DNA of 64,000 nucleotides from Mycogone perniciosa (Eukaryota > Ascomycota > Sordariomycetes > Hypocreales > Hypocreaceae), in assembly GCA_025331125.1 (NCBI GenBank), contig JAOALB010000085.1:1-64000 (forward strand), written 5' to 3'. Shown in pieces: positions 1 through 8,153 of the stretch; position 1 is the stretch's first letter; each line of letters starts with the position of its first letter. A model generated the notes under the pieces. The model searched no databases. It saw nothing but the letters and a program-made list of their open reading frames with translations, and was not told the DNA's origin. The position numbers were made by a program, and so were the translations under genes.

Positions 1-7
1 TAAATTT

Positions 8-44
8 AAAAAAAAAAAACTTATTCAAAAACCCCCCCCCCCCC
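8..44. repeat. Homopolymer A and C tracts
   Basis: A run of 12 A (8-19) is followed by a run of 13 C (32-44). A pure C tract is striking in DNA this AT-rich. It may be simple-sequence expansion or an assembly edge effect. No function is visible. Confidence 0.6.
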
Positions 45-199
45 TTACTGCTATTTAATAACTTTTAAATTGCCTAACTTTAACAATTAATGCCTCTTTA
101 TTATTAATAAATCTAAAATCCATTAAACGCAGTTTTATAAGCTTATATTTATTATCCGAGATAAAATTAATGCCTTTAAAATATACCATCTCAAACTAT

Positions 200-1345
200 C
201 ATAGCATTATTTATTTTCTATAGTTAATTAGGATTATTATTTCCCTATTAGTCTGCTTTTATAGGGAAAAGGTATTAAAAAAGAAACAGATAATACTATA
301 TTTCATTTAAGTGTTAAAGATACACCCTATATATTTAATAAAGCTAAAGATTACAGTATCCCTATTAGATTTAACAGTAAAACTTAATTATAAATATTAC
401 TTAAAAAAGAACTAAATAAACTTAAAGGTATATAAATACCTAGCCTTACTAAATATTTTAAGAAAGTTAAGATTAAAGATAAAATACTGTTTACTAAATA
501 GGCTATAGCAATATAAATATAAATAGTAACTTATAGCTTTTAACTGTATATTTATAATTCCAGCCTTTTAAACCTTTTATATTATACTTTATTCCTATAC
601 TCTTAATATATATATACTACAGTAAAATAAATAATTCGCTAAGACTGCGCTTATTCTTAAAATACCTAAACTCTCTTTATAAAAGGCCTTTTATTAACCT
701 CTTTATTAAAGTTACAGGAATAAGTTGGTCTTTCTGCACTGCTATAAATCTCAGCATTTAAAGTAGGCTTAAAGAAGCCGTCGACTTAGCTATATACTAA
801 ACTTGCAGCAATTATATAGTAGGCGCAGGCAAAGATATCTTGCATTATTCTTACCTTACTTTCCTAATCGCTACCAGGCCTTTAATTAATGCCCTCTCTA
901 TTAATTTAAAGGTATTACTTCCTAAGTTATTAGGTTACTTAAACAGTGTATTAAAATGTCTTTAGCAGATCATTTTAGCTAAAACCCTGTAATTCACTTT
1001 TATAATTTTCTAGAGTAGTGCTGTATTTATATTTTTCTTTTTTTATTAAACTGCCCTAGCAGTATACGAGTATAATATAGTCTTGTCGCGGAAGTTGCTT
1101 CTCGCTGAGCGTTAGTTTATTGAGGTCGCTAATAAATAGAACCCTTTTCGGCCCAAAGCCATGTTCGCCTTTGTATTCGCTGTGGTTGTTATCGCAGTCC
1201 CGAAGCCACTCGCGCAGCAGTCGGAAGTATAGAGAGTCGGCATTAGAGCTGACGGAGATAGAATCAGAGGGAGGAATGTTCACCGCCAATTCGATGAGAA
1301 ATCCCTTGGCAAGCCGGTCGTCGCTCTGAGGCTTCCAAGACCGCT
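200..1345 (-). pseudogene. RIP-degraded HET-domain (heterokaryon incompatibility) gene
   Basis: HET-domain proteins trigger cell death after fusion of incompatible fungal hyphae. On the minus strand the first third (1056-1340) is nearly intact and reads EWLRDCDNNH, followed by a DYIILVYC stretch matching the YxxLSYCWG start of the HET domain. Below 1055 the same protein continues through RIP stop codons: PGSDW near 860, MQDIFACAYYIIAAS near 840-795 (family MEDVFSxAYCxIAAS), a VFQE...LSRR.I.FT stretch near 660-610 (family GWVxQERxLSRRxIxFT), and SNRDT at 354-365. The order and spacing match the family, so this is one gene and not scattered similarity. The 5' end is lost at the junction with Gypsy A1 near 1345-1390. 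The 3' end is too decayed to place. It is certainly non-functional. RIP damage is much heavier in the domain core than in the N-terminal part. Confidence 0.85.
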
Positions 1346-1385
1346 AAAAGGGGATATTGTGAACCAAACATCCAAGAGCATCAAA

Positions 1386-1964
1386 AGCATCCACTTACAC
1401 GCTATATCCGTTATCGAGGAAATCCCTCCAGGTGGGTTTAAACCACTTCAGGGCATTCCCTTTAAGTCGTCCGGCAGCTAAGAGGACCTTATTAGTCTCT
1501 GTACTAAGGCTGGTTAAGAAGTAGGTGAAATAATTGCATAGTTGAGTGAGAAACGGTTAAAGTGCTACAGTACTTCTATCAAAGGGCTTAAAGGGCTGTA
1601 TCTTAAGTGACTCTCTTAAATCCTTTAAAGGTCGGTTCCTTTTAAGGTTTGGCATAAGGTTTAGAGCAGGTAGGGCTTAATTTTATAAATTTATAATAGT
1701 TACTTGCTGTTAGTAAATTATCTGCTAAAGTCTAGCGTTTTCAGTAACTAAATATTAATAGCGTTGCCCCTATTCTGTACAGTTGGCTTCTATGCGCTGG
1801 AAGGCTTCATTTATAGTAATGCGGAGTTGTTCCGTTTTATCGATTTTATCTTTATCTTTACTTTCACTTATATTATTATCTCCGTTATTATCCTGCCCTT
1901 GGCGAGGAGGTGGAATGGAGGGTGGAGTGTTGGGATTATTGGAAGAGGATAATGCAGCGGACAT
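1386..1964 (-). pseudogene. gag: Gag fragment of Gypsy A1
   Basis: The start chosen is the ATG at 1962-1964, about 50 bases inside the 5' LTR. The protein begins MSAALSSSNNPNTPPSIPP, a low-complexity start usual for fungal Gypsy Gag, and runs 64 residues to a stop at 1770. Further on, near 1475-1408, the frame LKGNALKWFKPTWRDFL is the retrotransposon capsid motif (LxGxAxxWF). The internal stops are RIP-type. The fragment ends at the HET junction. It is dead and is useful only for orienting the element. Confidence 0.8.
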
Positions 1965-2016
1965 GCTCGCGGTATTAATCAGGATTCTCAGTGGCCTTCT
2001 AAACAAAAGTCGTTAA

Positions 2017-2364
2017 TGTATAACAATCCGGGTTAGTTCTTAATAGCTAAACCAAGGTTTGTGGGTTTATATTAACAGAGAGGTCAGGGATAAATACTAA
2101 GCAGGGTAATATAGTCACGATTCTGTAGAACAGGCGGTTCTGGTAAATGCAATTGGTTAACGACTGTCTAAGTAACTATACTAAATGAGTGACAAGCCAG
2201 TCGTATATATACAAAGGAAATCCATATGTGATCACACTTCTTGGTGTGGTGAGCGTTTGAGTGATTACTCTTACCGTGGTGATCACTTCCTGATGATTGG
2301 CTGATATAACCGATATTCTTCCGTGTCCCCGTGACCTAGTCTTCGACATGGTCGGGTCGTGACA
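2017..2364 (-). repeat. LTR of family A, U3 subtype a
   Basis: This 348 bp LTR reads TGTATAACAATCC to GGGTCGTGACA on the plus strand. On the element's own strand it starts TGTCACGACCC. It would have carried promoter and polyadenylation signals. The half nearest gag is shared with every family-A LTR in the window. The outer half (about 2220-2364) is shared only with the LTRs of A3. Confidence 0.9.
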
Positions 2365-2704
2365 AATTGGTACAACACAATCCGACCTAAAGTCCCTAGC
2401 ACATTGAACTTGCAGGCATAGCTAGGCGAAAATTTGGATTTCTTTATTCTCCTTGCTAGTTGCGGAGCAGTAATAGGGCCATATGCCTAAGGCAACTACG
2501 CCGCTGGTAATACCGCTCACAATGCCTTTGCACGACACCAAGTATCTCTCCCAGTTGCAACTTAAATCTCCGAACATAACTTCAAGGTGTCCTCCTTGCT
2601 GAGATCCGTCTCTCCAACCGCCAAGTCAGCCAATGAACTTCTGCAGATGCTCCCTGTCCCGCAGTGCCGTTCTTAGTCAAGTTTGACAGGAACTTCGGTC
2701 GTTA
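2365..2704. other. Intergenic, low-copy, no clear gene
   Basis: Composition is normal and RIP damage is absent. The only open frame of note is a 51-codon minus-strand ATG frame at 2422-2577 (MFGDLSCNWERYL...), downstream of the membrane protein gene. It has four cysteines and no recognised motif and may be chance. The region could hold the 3' untranslated part of the neighbouring gene. Confidence 0.5.
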
Positions 2705-3667
2705 TCACAACCCCATTGTCGTTTCGATATGCTGTACCATTTGAGGTTCTACTACCTCCCCGAGCATATTCCCTCCAATAGGCAATCGTTGTAGATTTGC
2801 ACCTTGTTTAGGTAATGGAGGTGCCGAAGCAGTTTGACTAGAGCCATCGCCCGTTAAGTTGAAGCTGACATCCTTGCGGGGCGTGGCGATTTCGACAAGG
2901 CGATTCAAGATCGTGAACTCCAATTTTAGTTTGACGCTGTAGGCCAAGCGTCTATATGATCCCGTGTAATCGTGTAGGTTTGAGAACTCGAAAGTGAGGA
3001 TTAATGTATCAATAAGTATAATGATAACATTAATAAGAATGAGGTGTTTCATGAGATGGCGGTTCCGGCTAATATTCCCTATGCACCGTTTCAACGTTAT
3101 AAACTTAGCGGCTTCGATAATATAAAGGCTGCTTAGGAGTAATTCTTGTAAAAAGAAACTCGTAACTTCGATTATCTCCATAACGCGAAGTGCCTTAAGC
3201 CATCCTCCGGGATGACTTGAAAATTTCCCATAAAGTATGGGTATAAACGTGCTATATATAAGAATACTATTGATAATAATTATCCTTAAGACTATCTTGA
3301 GGCGTTTGGGGTCCTGTAGTACTAGATGGAGCCGGGAATAAAGCACTAGTGATTGACCGGTGACCATAAGCACCCAACCTATCCAGATCAGGGTACAAAT
3401 CAGGTATCCCTCTACAGAATTATGCCTTGGAGGGTGGGAAATTGTAATAAGGAAGGTAGTGGAGGATGTTCCAATGCCCACCGTGGCGATAAGGAATGAC
3501 CAGAAATATAAGCCGGAATAGCGCTTAAATGTCCAAAAGATAATATAGAGGAGTTCGATAATATTGTAAAGGCTAATAGAAAGAAGGACTATATTGATAA
3601 TTGGTTTTGTTCGGGAGAGGTCGTGACCTCTACCACTGCGGTCATGAATCTTCATCCAGGTGGCCAT
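2705..3667 (-). CDS. Fungal multi-pass integral membrane protein (DUF7703-like)
   Basis: A 320-residue, apparently intact single-exon protein. Hydrophobic segments lie near residues 22-47, 52-76, 86-110, 124-146, 164-188 and 205-228, with a weaker one near 240-260. Motifs GLYFWSFLIAT (52-62), GWVLMVTGQSLVLYSRLHLV (97-116) and SVKLKLEFTILNRLVE (244-259) match what I recall of a family of ascomycete membrane proteins annotated as DUF7703 or 'integral membrane protein'. Its biochemical function is unknown to me. The hydrophilic C-terminal tail (about 260-320) is probably cytoplasmic. The ATG at 3665-3667 is chosen because an in-frame TAG lies directly before it. A short upstream exon ending at that TAG cannot be excluded but is not needed. 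Codons are ordinary and free of RIP stops. It is the only convincing host gene in the window, sitting between dead transposons. Confidence 0.82.
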   Translation of the reverse strand: MATWMKIHDRSGRGHDLSRTKPIINIVLLSISLYNIIELLYIIFWTFKRYSGLYFWSFLIATVGIGTSSTTFLITISHPPRHNSVEGYLICTLIWIGWVLMVTGQSLVLYSRLHLVLQDPKRLKIVLRIIIINSILIYSTFIPILYGKFSSHPGGWLKALRVMEIIEVTSFFLQELLLSSLYIIEAAKFITLKRCIGNISRNRHLMKHLILINVIIILIDTLILTFEFSNLHDYTGSYRRLAYSVKLKLEFTILNRLVEIATPRKDVSFNLTGDGSSQTASAPPLPKQGANLQRLPIGGNMLGEVVEPQMVQHIETTMGL

Positions 3668-4376
3668 CTAAGGTTGCAAGGTAAGTGTTCATCCTTAGGA
3701 AAAAAAGGAATAGGGCTTCTTACAATATAAGAGCTGGCAAAATAATAGCTATTAGCTAAATACAGTTCAAAGTGAAAAAGGAAAAGTAGCATGTCGGGCT
3801 GCTTAATATAAAAAAAAGGAAGTAACGAATTCGCCACTAGCTTAGACTATAGTAGACTAAGGCGTTAATGTCCGCCACAAGGCGCGGGGGCATAGTTTCT
3901 ATGAGGTTATTTAAACTTTATCTTCAATTTCCTCCCAAGCTTTAACCGCTGCTTGACAAAGCTTAAGTTTTATAGCGTTATTTTTTGGTAAGATGTAGAA
4001 CCAAACCATAATCAAATTCCAATTGAGACAAAGTACTCCGTATCGCTCTCAAAGAAAAAGGAAGGGTGGAAAGCGGAAGGTCATTATGTATGTTCGACTG
4101 CACAGCACCACATAGAGTGCGAGCAATTTTTCTAGATTCAGAACTGTGTAACAATATTATAGCATTAACTGGGGAGGCTGTTTAATGCGAAGTTCTGCAT
4201 AACGGAAAAGACTGTGGCGGAATGACAATTACTAGTAGTGAATTGATGGCGCGTGTGGATGAAGGAGCAAATAATTACCAGCAATGGCATTCACGGAGAT
4301 TAAGAGGGCAATGTTACTGCTAATCTATTTTTCTAAATGCCTAGTTACTAGTGGCAAAGATTAGCGCGTGGTGTTT
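3668..4376. other. Upstream region of the membrane protein gene, no other gene seen
   Basis: This should contain the promoter of the minus-strand gene at 2705-3667. Frames here are short and without recognised motifs. The last 150 bases already hold scattered GGTAAC/TAGTAAC-like motifs (near 4229, 4274, 4313 and 4344) that lead into the minisatellite. Confidence 0.5.
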
Positions 4377-4660
4377 TGCTGGTAACCCTAGTATACTTGT
4401 TTCTAGTAACCTAATGCTGGAAGTTAGCAGTACCCTTGGATTACTGGTAACTGGGTCGATTATTATATGGGTGGGTACTGGTTCTCCTTGAGGACCAGTA
4501 ACAGCCCCTCAGTGTTTTACTAGTAACAAAACACCCATCGCCTACTCATTGCTAGTACCCTTATTGCACCCCGAGGTGAATGCTGGTAACCGTGATGCAC
4601 TTCAAGCGTTGTTGCTGGGAACTGCGATACACCATCCAGTGGCTGCTGGTACCCTCTGCA
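4377..4660. repeat. Degenerate minisatellite with TGCTGGTAAC core
   Basis: The core TGCTGGTAAC or its variants (TACTAGTAAC, TGCTAGTACC, TGCTGGGAAC) recurs at about 4377, 4402, 4441, 4475, 4518, 4550, 4581, 4613 and 4644. The last five copies are spaced 32, 31, 32 and 31 bases, and earlier spacing is irregular. Units also share a second block resembling GTGATGCACC. One inverted core lies at 4493-4502. It looks like an old, diverged tandem array. It does not resemble CRISPR or a coding repeat. Confidence 0.65.
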
Positions 4661-4703
4661 TGTAACGAATAAAGACTACCAATTCCATACGGGATATGCT
4701 AAT

Positions 4704-4883
4704 CTACATCAAGAGCTCCGCTAGTTCTCGCCCCAAATGTTGTATTATAAGCTTCTTGGCCGCTTCGAGGAATTCAGTTCCTTGGACACTCTCGGGTAGA
4801 AGCTCTACATTAGCCGAGAGGGCATAAGCTATATCTAGGCCTGCAGTGTAGCGAGCAGCCGCTTCACCGTCGCGGCTGCCTAG
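4704..4883 (-). pseudogene. Orphan C-terminal coding exon, function unknown
   Basis: The minus strand has a 59-codon open frame ending in TAG at 4704-4706. It begins LGSRDGEAAARYTAGLDIAY and ends HLGRELAELLM. The composition is amphipathic and Ala/Leu/Glu-rich, like a helical C-terminus, and is unlike noise. No ATG is available. The frame opens right after TAG at 4884-4886, which could be a splice acceptor: a candidate 55-base intron starts GTGAGC and ends AATAG, with a CTGTCAAT branch-like site. The candidate upstream exon has an in-frame TAA. I do not recognise the protein. It is either the last exon of a decayed gene or chance. Confidence 0.4.
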
Positions 4884-5184
4884 CTATTGGATTGACAGAT
4901 CTTACTTTTCCCTGATTTGCATAAAGAGATACGCTCACTCGCGCAGAGATATATTATATGGTTGGCTATAACCCCGCCCAGCTTTATCCCAAGAAGGCAT
5001 TCTCAGCGGCTTTTATTACAGCCTAAGGCAAAAAGAAACCACTGCAACATACAGAGTATAAAGGAACGAACTGTAAAATACTAAACCGCGTGGCAACTAT
5101 AAGCGGCGTGAAAACCACCACTGAAATTAGTTAGACCTAGCTGCTGGAAATACTTAGCACCATCCCACTAGAACACCGGGCGCC
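4884..5184. other. Intergenic, no gene recognised
   Basis: Moderate AT content with no long frame. It may contain the lost upstream exons of the orphan frame at 4704-4883, since a few RIP-type stops interrupt that strand. Confidence 0.4.
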
Positions 5185-5286
5185 TGTAACGATCCGGGTT
5201 GATTCTCAAGGGATAAACCGAGGCTCGTGGGTTTATATTGACGGAGAGGCCAGGGATGAATACTGAGCAGGGTAATGTTGTTGCGT
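5185..5286 (-). repeat. Truncated LTR of family A
   Basis: It starts TGTAACGATCCGGG and follows the inner half of the family-A LTR for about 100 bases, then stops near 5286. There is little RIP damage. It is useful for the consensus LTR end (TGTAACGATCC). Confidence 0.8.
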
Positions 5287-5700
5287 ATATAGGGCTCGTG
5301 TAGTCAGCAGTCATATCACTCTATAGGGATCAAATGGCACCTGAATTCCATCTCTGTTTATCTCTTCGGCCAATCTTTAAGGGGCTCCCCCCTATTACTG
5401 ACAGTTTCCCGGCTAGCCAATTTATACTGCTAGAAGAACGCATCGCGTTCTTCTTAGCCGCTCTCTAAAATCCTCCTAGTATTCCCATAAGCAATATCCT
5501 TCACGTTTCCTTTTCCATTAATTTTCCACCAATCCACGCTTTCTAACATACCCCCTTAAGTGAGGCTTTCTAGGCTTATCTATAACTTTTTTACTATGGA
5601 TTAAGAGTATAGTTATTACAGTATAGAAAGGCAGGTCAGGGAAAATATCGTTGTTGTGCCGTAGGGAGCCAGCTCGGTGTTCATATGGCTCACTTGAGGC
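5287..5700. other. Intergenic between two LTRs, with a small hairpin
   Basis: No gene is recognised. A perfect 10-base inverted repeat with a 3-base loop (AGAAGAACGC ATC GCGTTCTTCT) sits at 5432-5454, and CGGCTA/TAGCCG flank it at 5410-5415 and 5455-5460. A 71-codon minus frame (5518-5733) runs into the neighbouring LTR and has no family resemblance. Confidence 0.5.
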
Positions 5701-5705
5701 AAATT

Positions 5706-6058
5706 TGTGACGATCCGGGCTGATTCCTAACAACCAAACCGAGGCTCACAGGGTTTATGTTAGCAGAGAGGTCAGGGAGAATACGAAGCAATGTGTTGTT
5801 GTCACGATTCTGTAGAACTGGTGGGTTCAAGTGAATACTTGGTTAACGACTGTCTAAGTAACTATGCTAAATGATCGTGACTTATCCAGTCTTATATACA
5901 AAGGAGATTTATAAGGAGCGTTGGCATACTGAATGGATCACTGGTGATCTTGACGGCTCACGTCGTGAGTCTGTCGTTCTTTCGTGATCCAATCCTGATT
6001 GGTTCACCGACCCGTGGTTTAACCGTGTTCACGTGCACTGGTGCGTAGGGTCATGACA
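5706..6058 (-). mobile_element. Solo LTR of family A, U3 subtype c
   Basis: A 353 bp LTR from TGTGACGATCC to GGGTCATGACA. It is flanked by perfect 5-base duplications AAATT (5701-5705 and 6059-6063), so it arose by insertion and then LTR-LTR recombination. The inner half matches the other family-A LTRs. The outer half matches neither the A1/A3 nor the A2 outer half, so it is a third U3 type. It is barely RIP-mutated, yet the DNA immediately to its right is saturated. Confidence 0.92.
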
Positions 6059-6063
6059 AAATT

Positions 6064-7384
6064 GCAGCCTTTATTATTTATTTAATAGTTTTATTATATT
6101 TACTACTTGATATAAATAACTTTACTATAAAGTTTTAAAAAGGCTTATTTTATATTATTTATTAAAATTAATAAAAAGGATTATATTAGTTTTTCATTTT
6201 TATTAAATAAAGTTATTACAACCTTTTATAATAATAGTAAATTTCTTTTATTATAATTAATATATATTTCCCTTTAAAAGATTTATAATATATAAAATCT
6301 CTTTAAGTTTTATTAAAAACATTATTTAAGTATTTATAAAAGTAATATTAATTGAAAAGTATTAATTAATATATTTTTATTGATTTTTAATAATATTCTT
6401 TTATTTATTATTAAATTATTTAAAGTTTATAAGATAATACTAGTGAAATAATTTATTATTTTTAAGGTTTAGCAGTAAAAATATATTTAAAGTTTTAACT
6501 TTTAATTATTTACTTTAAAATTCTTTATCTAAAGCTTTATTTTTATTTCTTTTATTAAATTAAGCCCTTTTATTATTTAATTAAAACAATAAAACTTATA
6601 ATAAAAGTTATTATTTTTAATAATTATATTTATTGAATATATATATAATTACTATTAATATTATATTTTTATAAGCTTTCTAAAAAAGAAATATTAACTT
6701 TATAATTAAAATTAAAGTTTATTAAATTAAATTAAATTATAAAGTAAAGTTTAAGGCATTTATATTTCTTTTATTTATAATTAGTTCTTTATAAGTATAA
6801 GGTTTTATTATAAATTAAACTTAATTAAAGAGGACCTTAATAATACTAAGCTTAATATTATAATTACCTATATTTCCTAGACCTACTACTATATAGATAT
6901 ATTTATTAAATACTATATATAAGGTTTAGGCTTATATATATATATTACTGCCTTATAACTAAATATATATAATTAAATAGCTTCACTTTTCCCCTTTTTA
7001 GTCTTTAACTATATATAAATAATTTTATAGTGTTTAAATATTAACTATTATAATAAACTATATTTAATATATATTTAAAGTTTATTTTTATTAATTTCAT
7101 TAATTCCCTTTATATAGTAAAATTGTTGGCTTTAATAATAACAATAACTTTACCTTGAATAAAAAATAAATTATTACTTGAATAAATTAAACTATACAGC
7201 CAATTATAATGTAAATAAATAGTATTGCCTATATACTTTATATTAAAGGGCATAATATAAAGGAACTACTACTGCCTCCTTTATAAACTAGCCTATTACT
7301 TTAAAAGAAATAGACACCTTTTCTTAACCCCTTTAAATTTTTATAGAAATAAAGTCAATATATAGTTTAAGTATAGTAGATATA
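6064..7384 (-). mobile_element. Gypsy family G fragment (G3), RIP-degraded
   Basis: About 6064-6830 aligns in the same orientation with about 61740-62430 (G2). G2 in turn matches the plus-strand gag region of G1 (about 31970-32880). The element therefore points left. No frame is open. The part from 6830 to 7384 is AT-rich and not assigned beyond being upstream of gag on the element strand. It ends at an LTR-B copy starting at 7385. Confidence 0.6.
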
Positions 7385-7603
7385 TATTAACAAGGAGGGC
7401 TAAGAAGTAAGGATTTTAGTATATTTAAATAACCTTTCTATTCTAGCTAGACTTAGAATTAGGCTTAATACTAGGACTAAGTTCCTAGAGGAACTTTCGT
7501 ATAAGTTAGGAAATTTCTGTTATTTTTAATAATAACAAGTAAGCTAGGACCAGCTACCCCGCCTACCCTAGACTTAATACAATGGCTATAATAGCTATTG
7601 TAA
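7385..7603 (+). repeat. LTR-B fragment (first ~220 bases)
   Basis: It begins TATTAACAAGGAGGGC, from an ancestral TGTTAACAAGG start, and matches the first 220 bases of the full 581-base LTR B at 20660-21240. The match then stops abruptly. Confidence 0.8.
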
Positions 7604-7755
7604 ACAACTTCCCTCCTATAACACTAGGTCTTGGCACCTTGTATTAAGGTTTTCGCATGCAATACTACCAATACACTAACAATACTTTAAACCTCTGCTT
7701 GCAATAGCCTTTAACCCTATAAGCAGCAGTCCTTTTAACCTAAGAATATATACGC
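7604..7755. other. Short unassigned segment, target of element C1
   Basis: About 150 bases with relatively little RIP (CTTCCCTCCTATAACACTAGG...). It is contiguous with 19782 onwards once C1 and one copy of its CTAG duplication are removed. It may be the 5' end of the LINE relic found further right, but I cannot show that. Confidence 0.4.
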
Positions 7756-8153
7756 CTAGTTTGTTGAGGGGGAATCGGCGCTCTAAACACATACATACAC
7801 CAACAACAACCGGAATAAAGCGCGGGAACCGCGCTCTTAATAGAACTATAAAGCTGTAATTAAGTAATATAAGGACTAAAAGATACTGCGAATCATTTAA
7901 TTATAATATCTGCAGTTGAAAGCAACTAACAGTTACCTCTTTACGCTTTAATAGCTATAAAATTATAGGTAAAGGTAATATATTAAAAGAGAATGCAGGT
8001 TAATTTATTTTATTAAACTAAATCTATTTATTTATCTTTATAGTTTTATACCTCCTTAATTTAATAATTGCTTAAATAAGCAATTACCTTTACTTAAATA
8101 GGCTAGTAAAAAGGATTATAAGTATATTAAATATATTAATTACCCCTAATAAA

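Larger units (their letters stand above)
1386..2364 (-). mobile_element. Gypsy family A, truncated 5' end (A1): LTR plus gag start
   Basis: This is the 5' end of a Ty3/Gypsy element pointing left, made of the 5' LTR (2017-2364), the leader and the first part of gag. It aligns along its whole length with A2 (about 57000-57964) and A3 (about 29640-30917). It is far less RIP-mutated than either and so shows the ancestral sequence best. The copy stops near 1386, where family-A sequence gives way abruptly to the HET gene. The rest of gag, all of pol and the 3' LTR are missing. Confidence 0.85.

Noticed and set aside
1120..1329. Plus-strand 69-codon frame
   Set aside because: It is the shadow of the HET N-terminal frame on the other strand and has no family resemblance.
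1764..2016. Plus-strand frames of 62 and 77 codons with hydrophobic runs
   Set aside because: They lie opposite the Gag start of A1. The Asp/Lys-rich Gag frame read backwards gives Ser/Leu/Ile runs that only mimic a membrane segment.
3652..3837. Minus-strand 61-codon frame just upstream of the membrane protein
   Set aside because: It overlaps the start of the real gene in another frame and has no motif. It might be part of a 5' untranslated region.
4377..4660. Possible CRISPR-like array
   Set aside because: The core is only about 10 bases and degenerate, spacing is irregular at one end, and the context is eukaryotic. It is a minisatellite.
5518..5733. Minus-strand 71-codon frame
   Set aside because: Its first codons lie in the solo LTR and the rest has no recognisable family.
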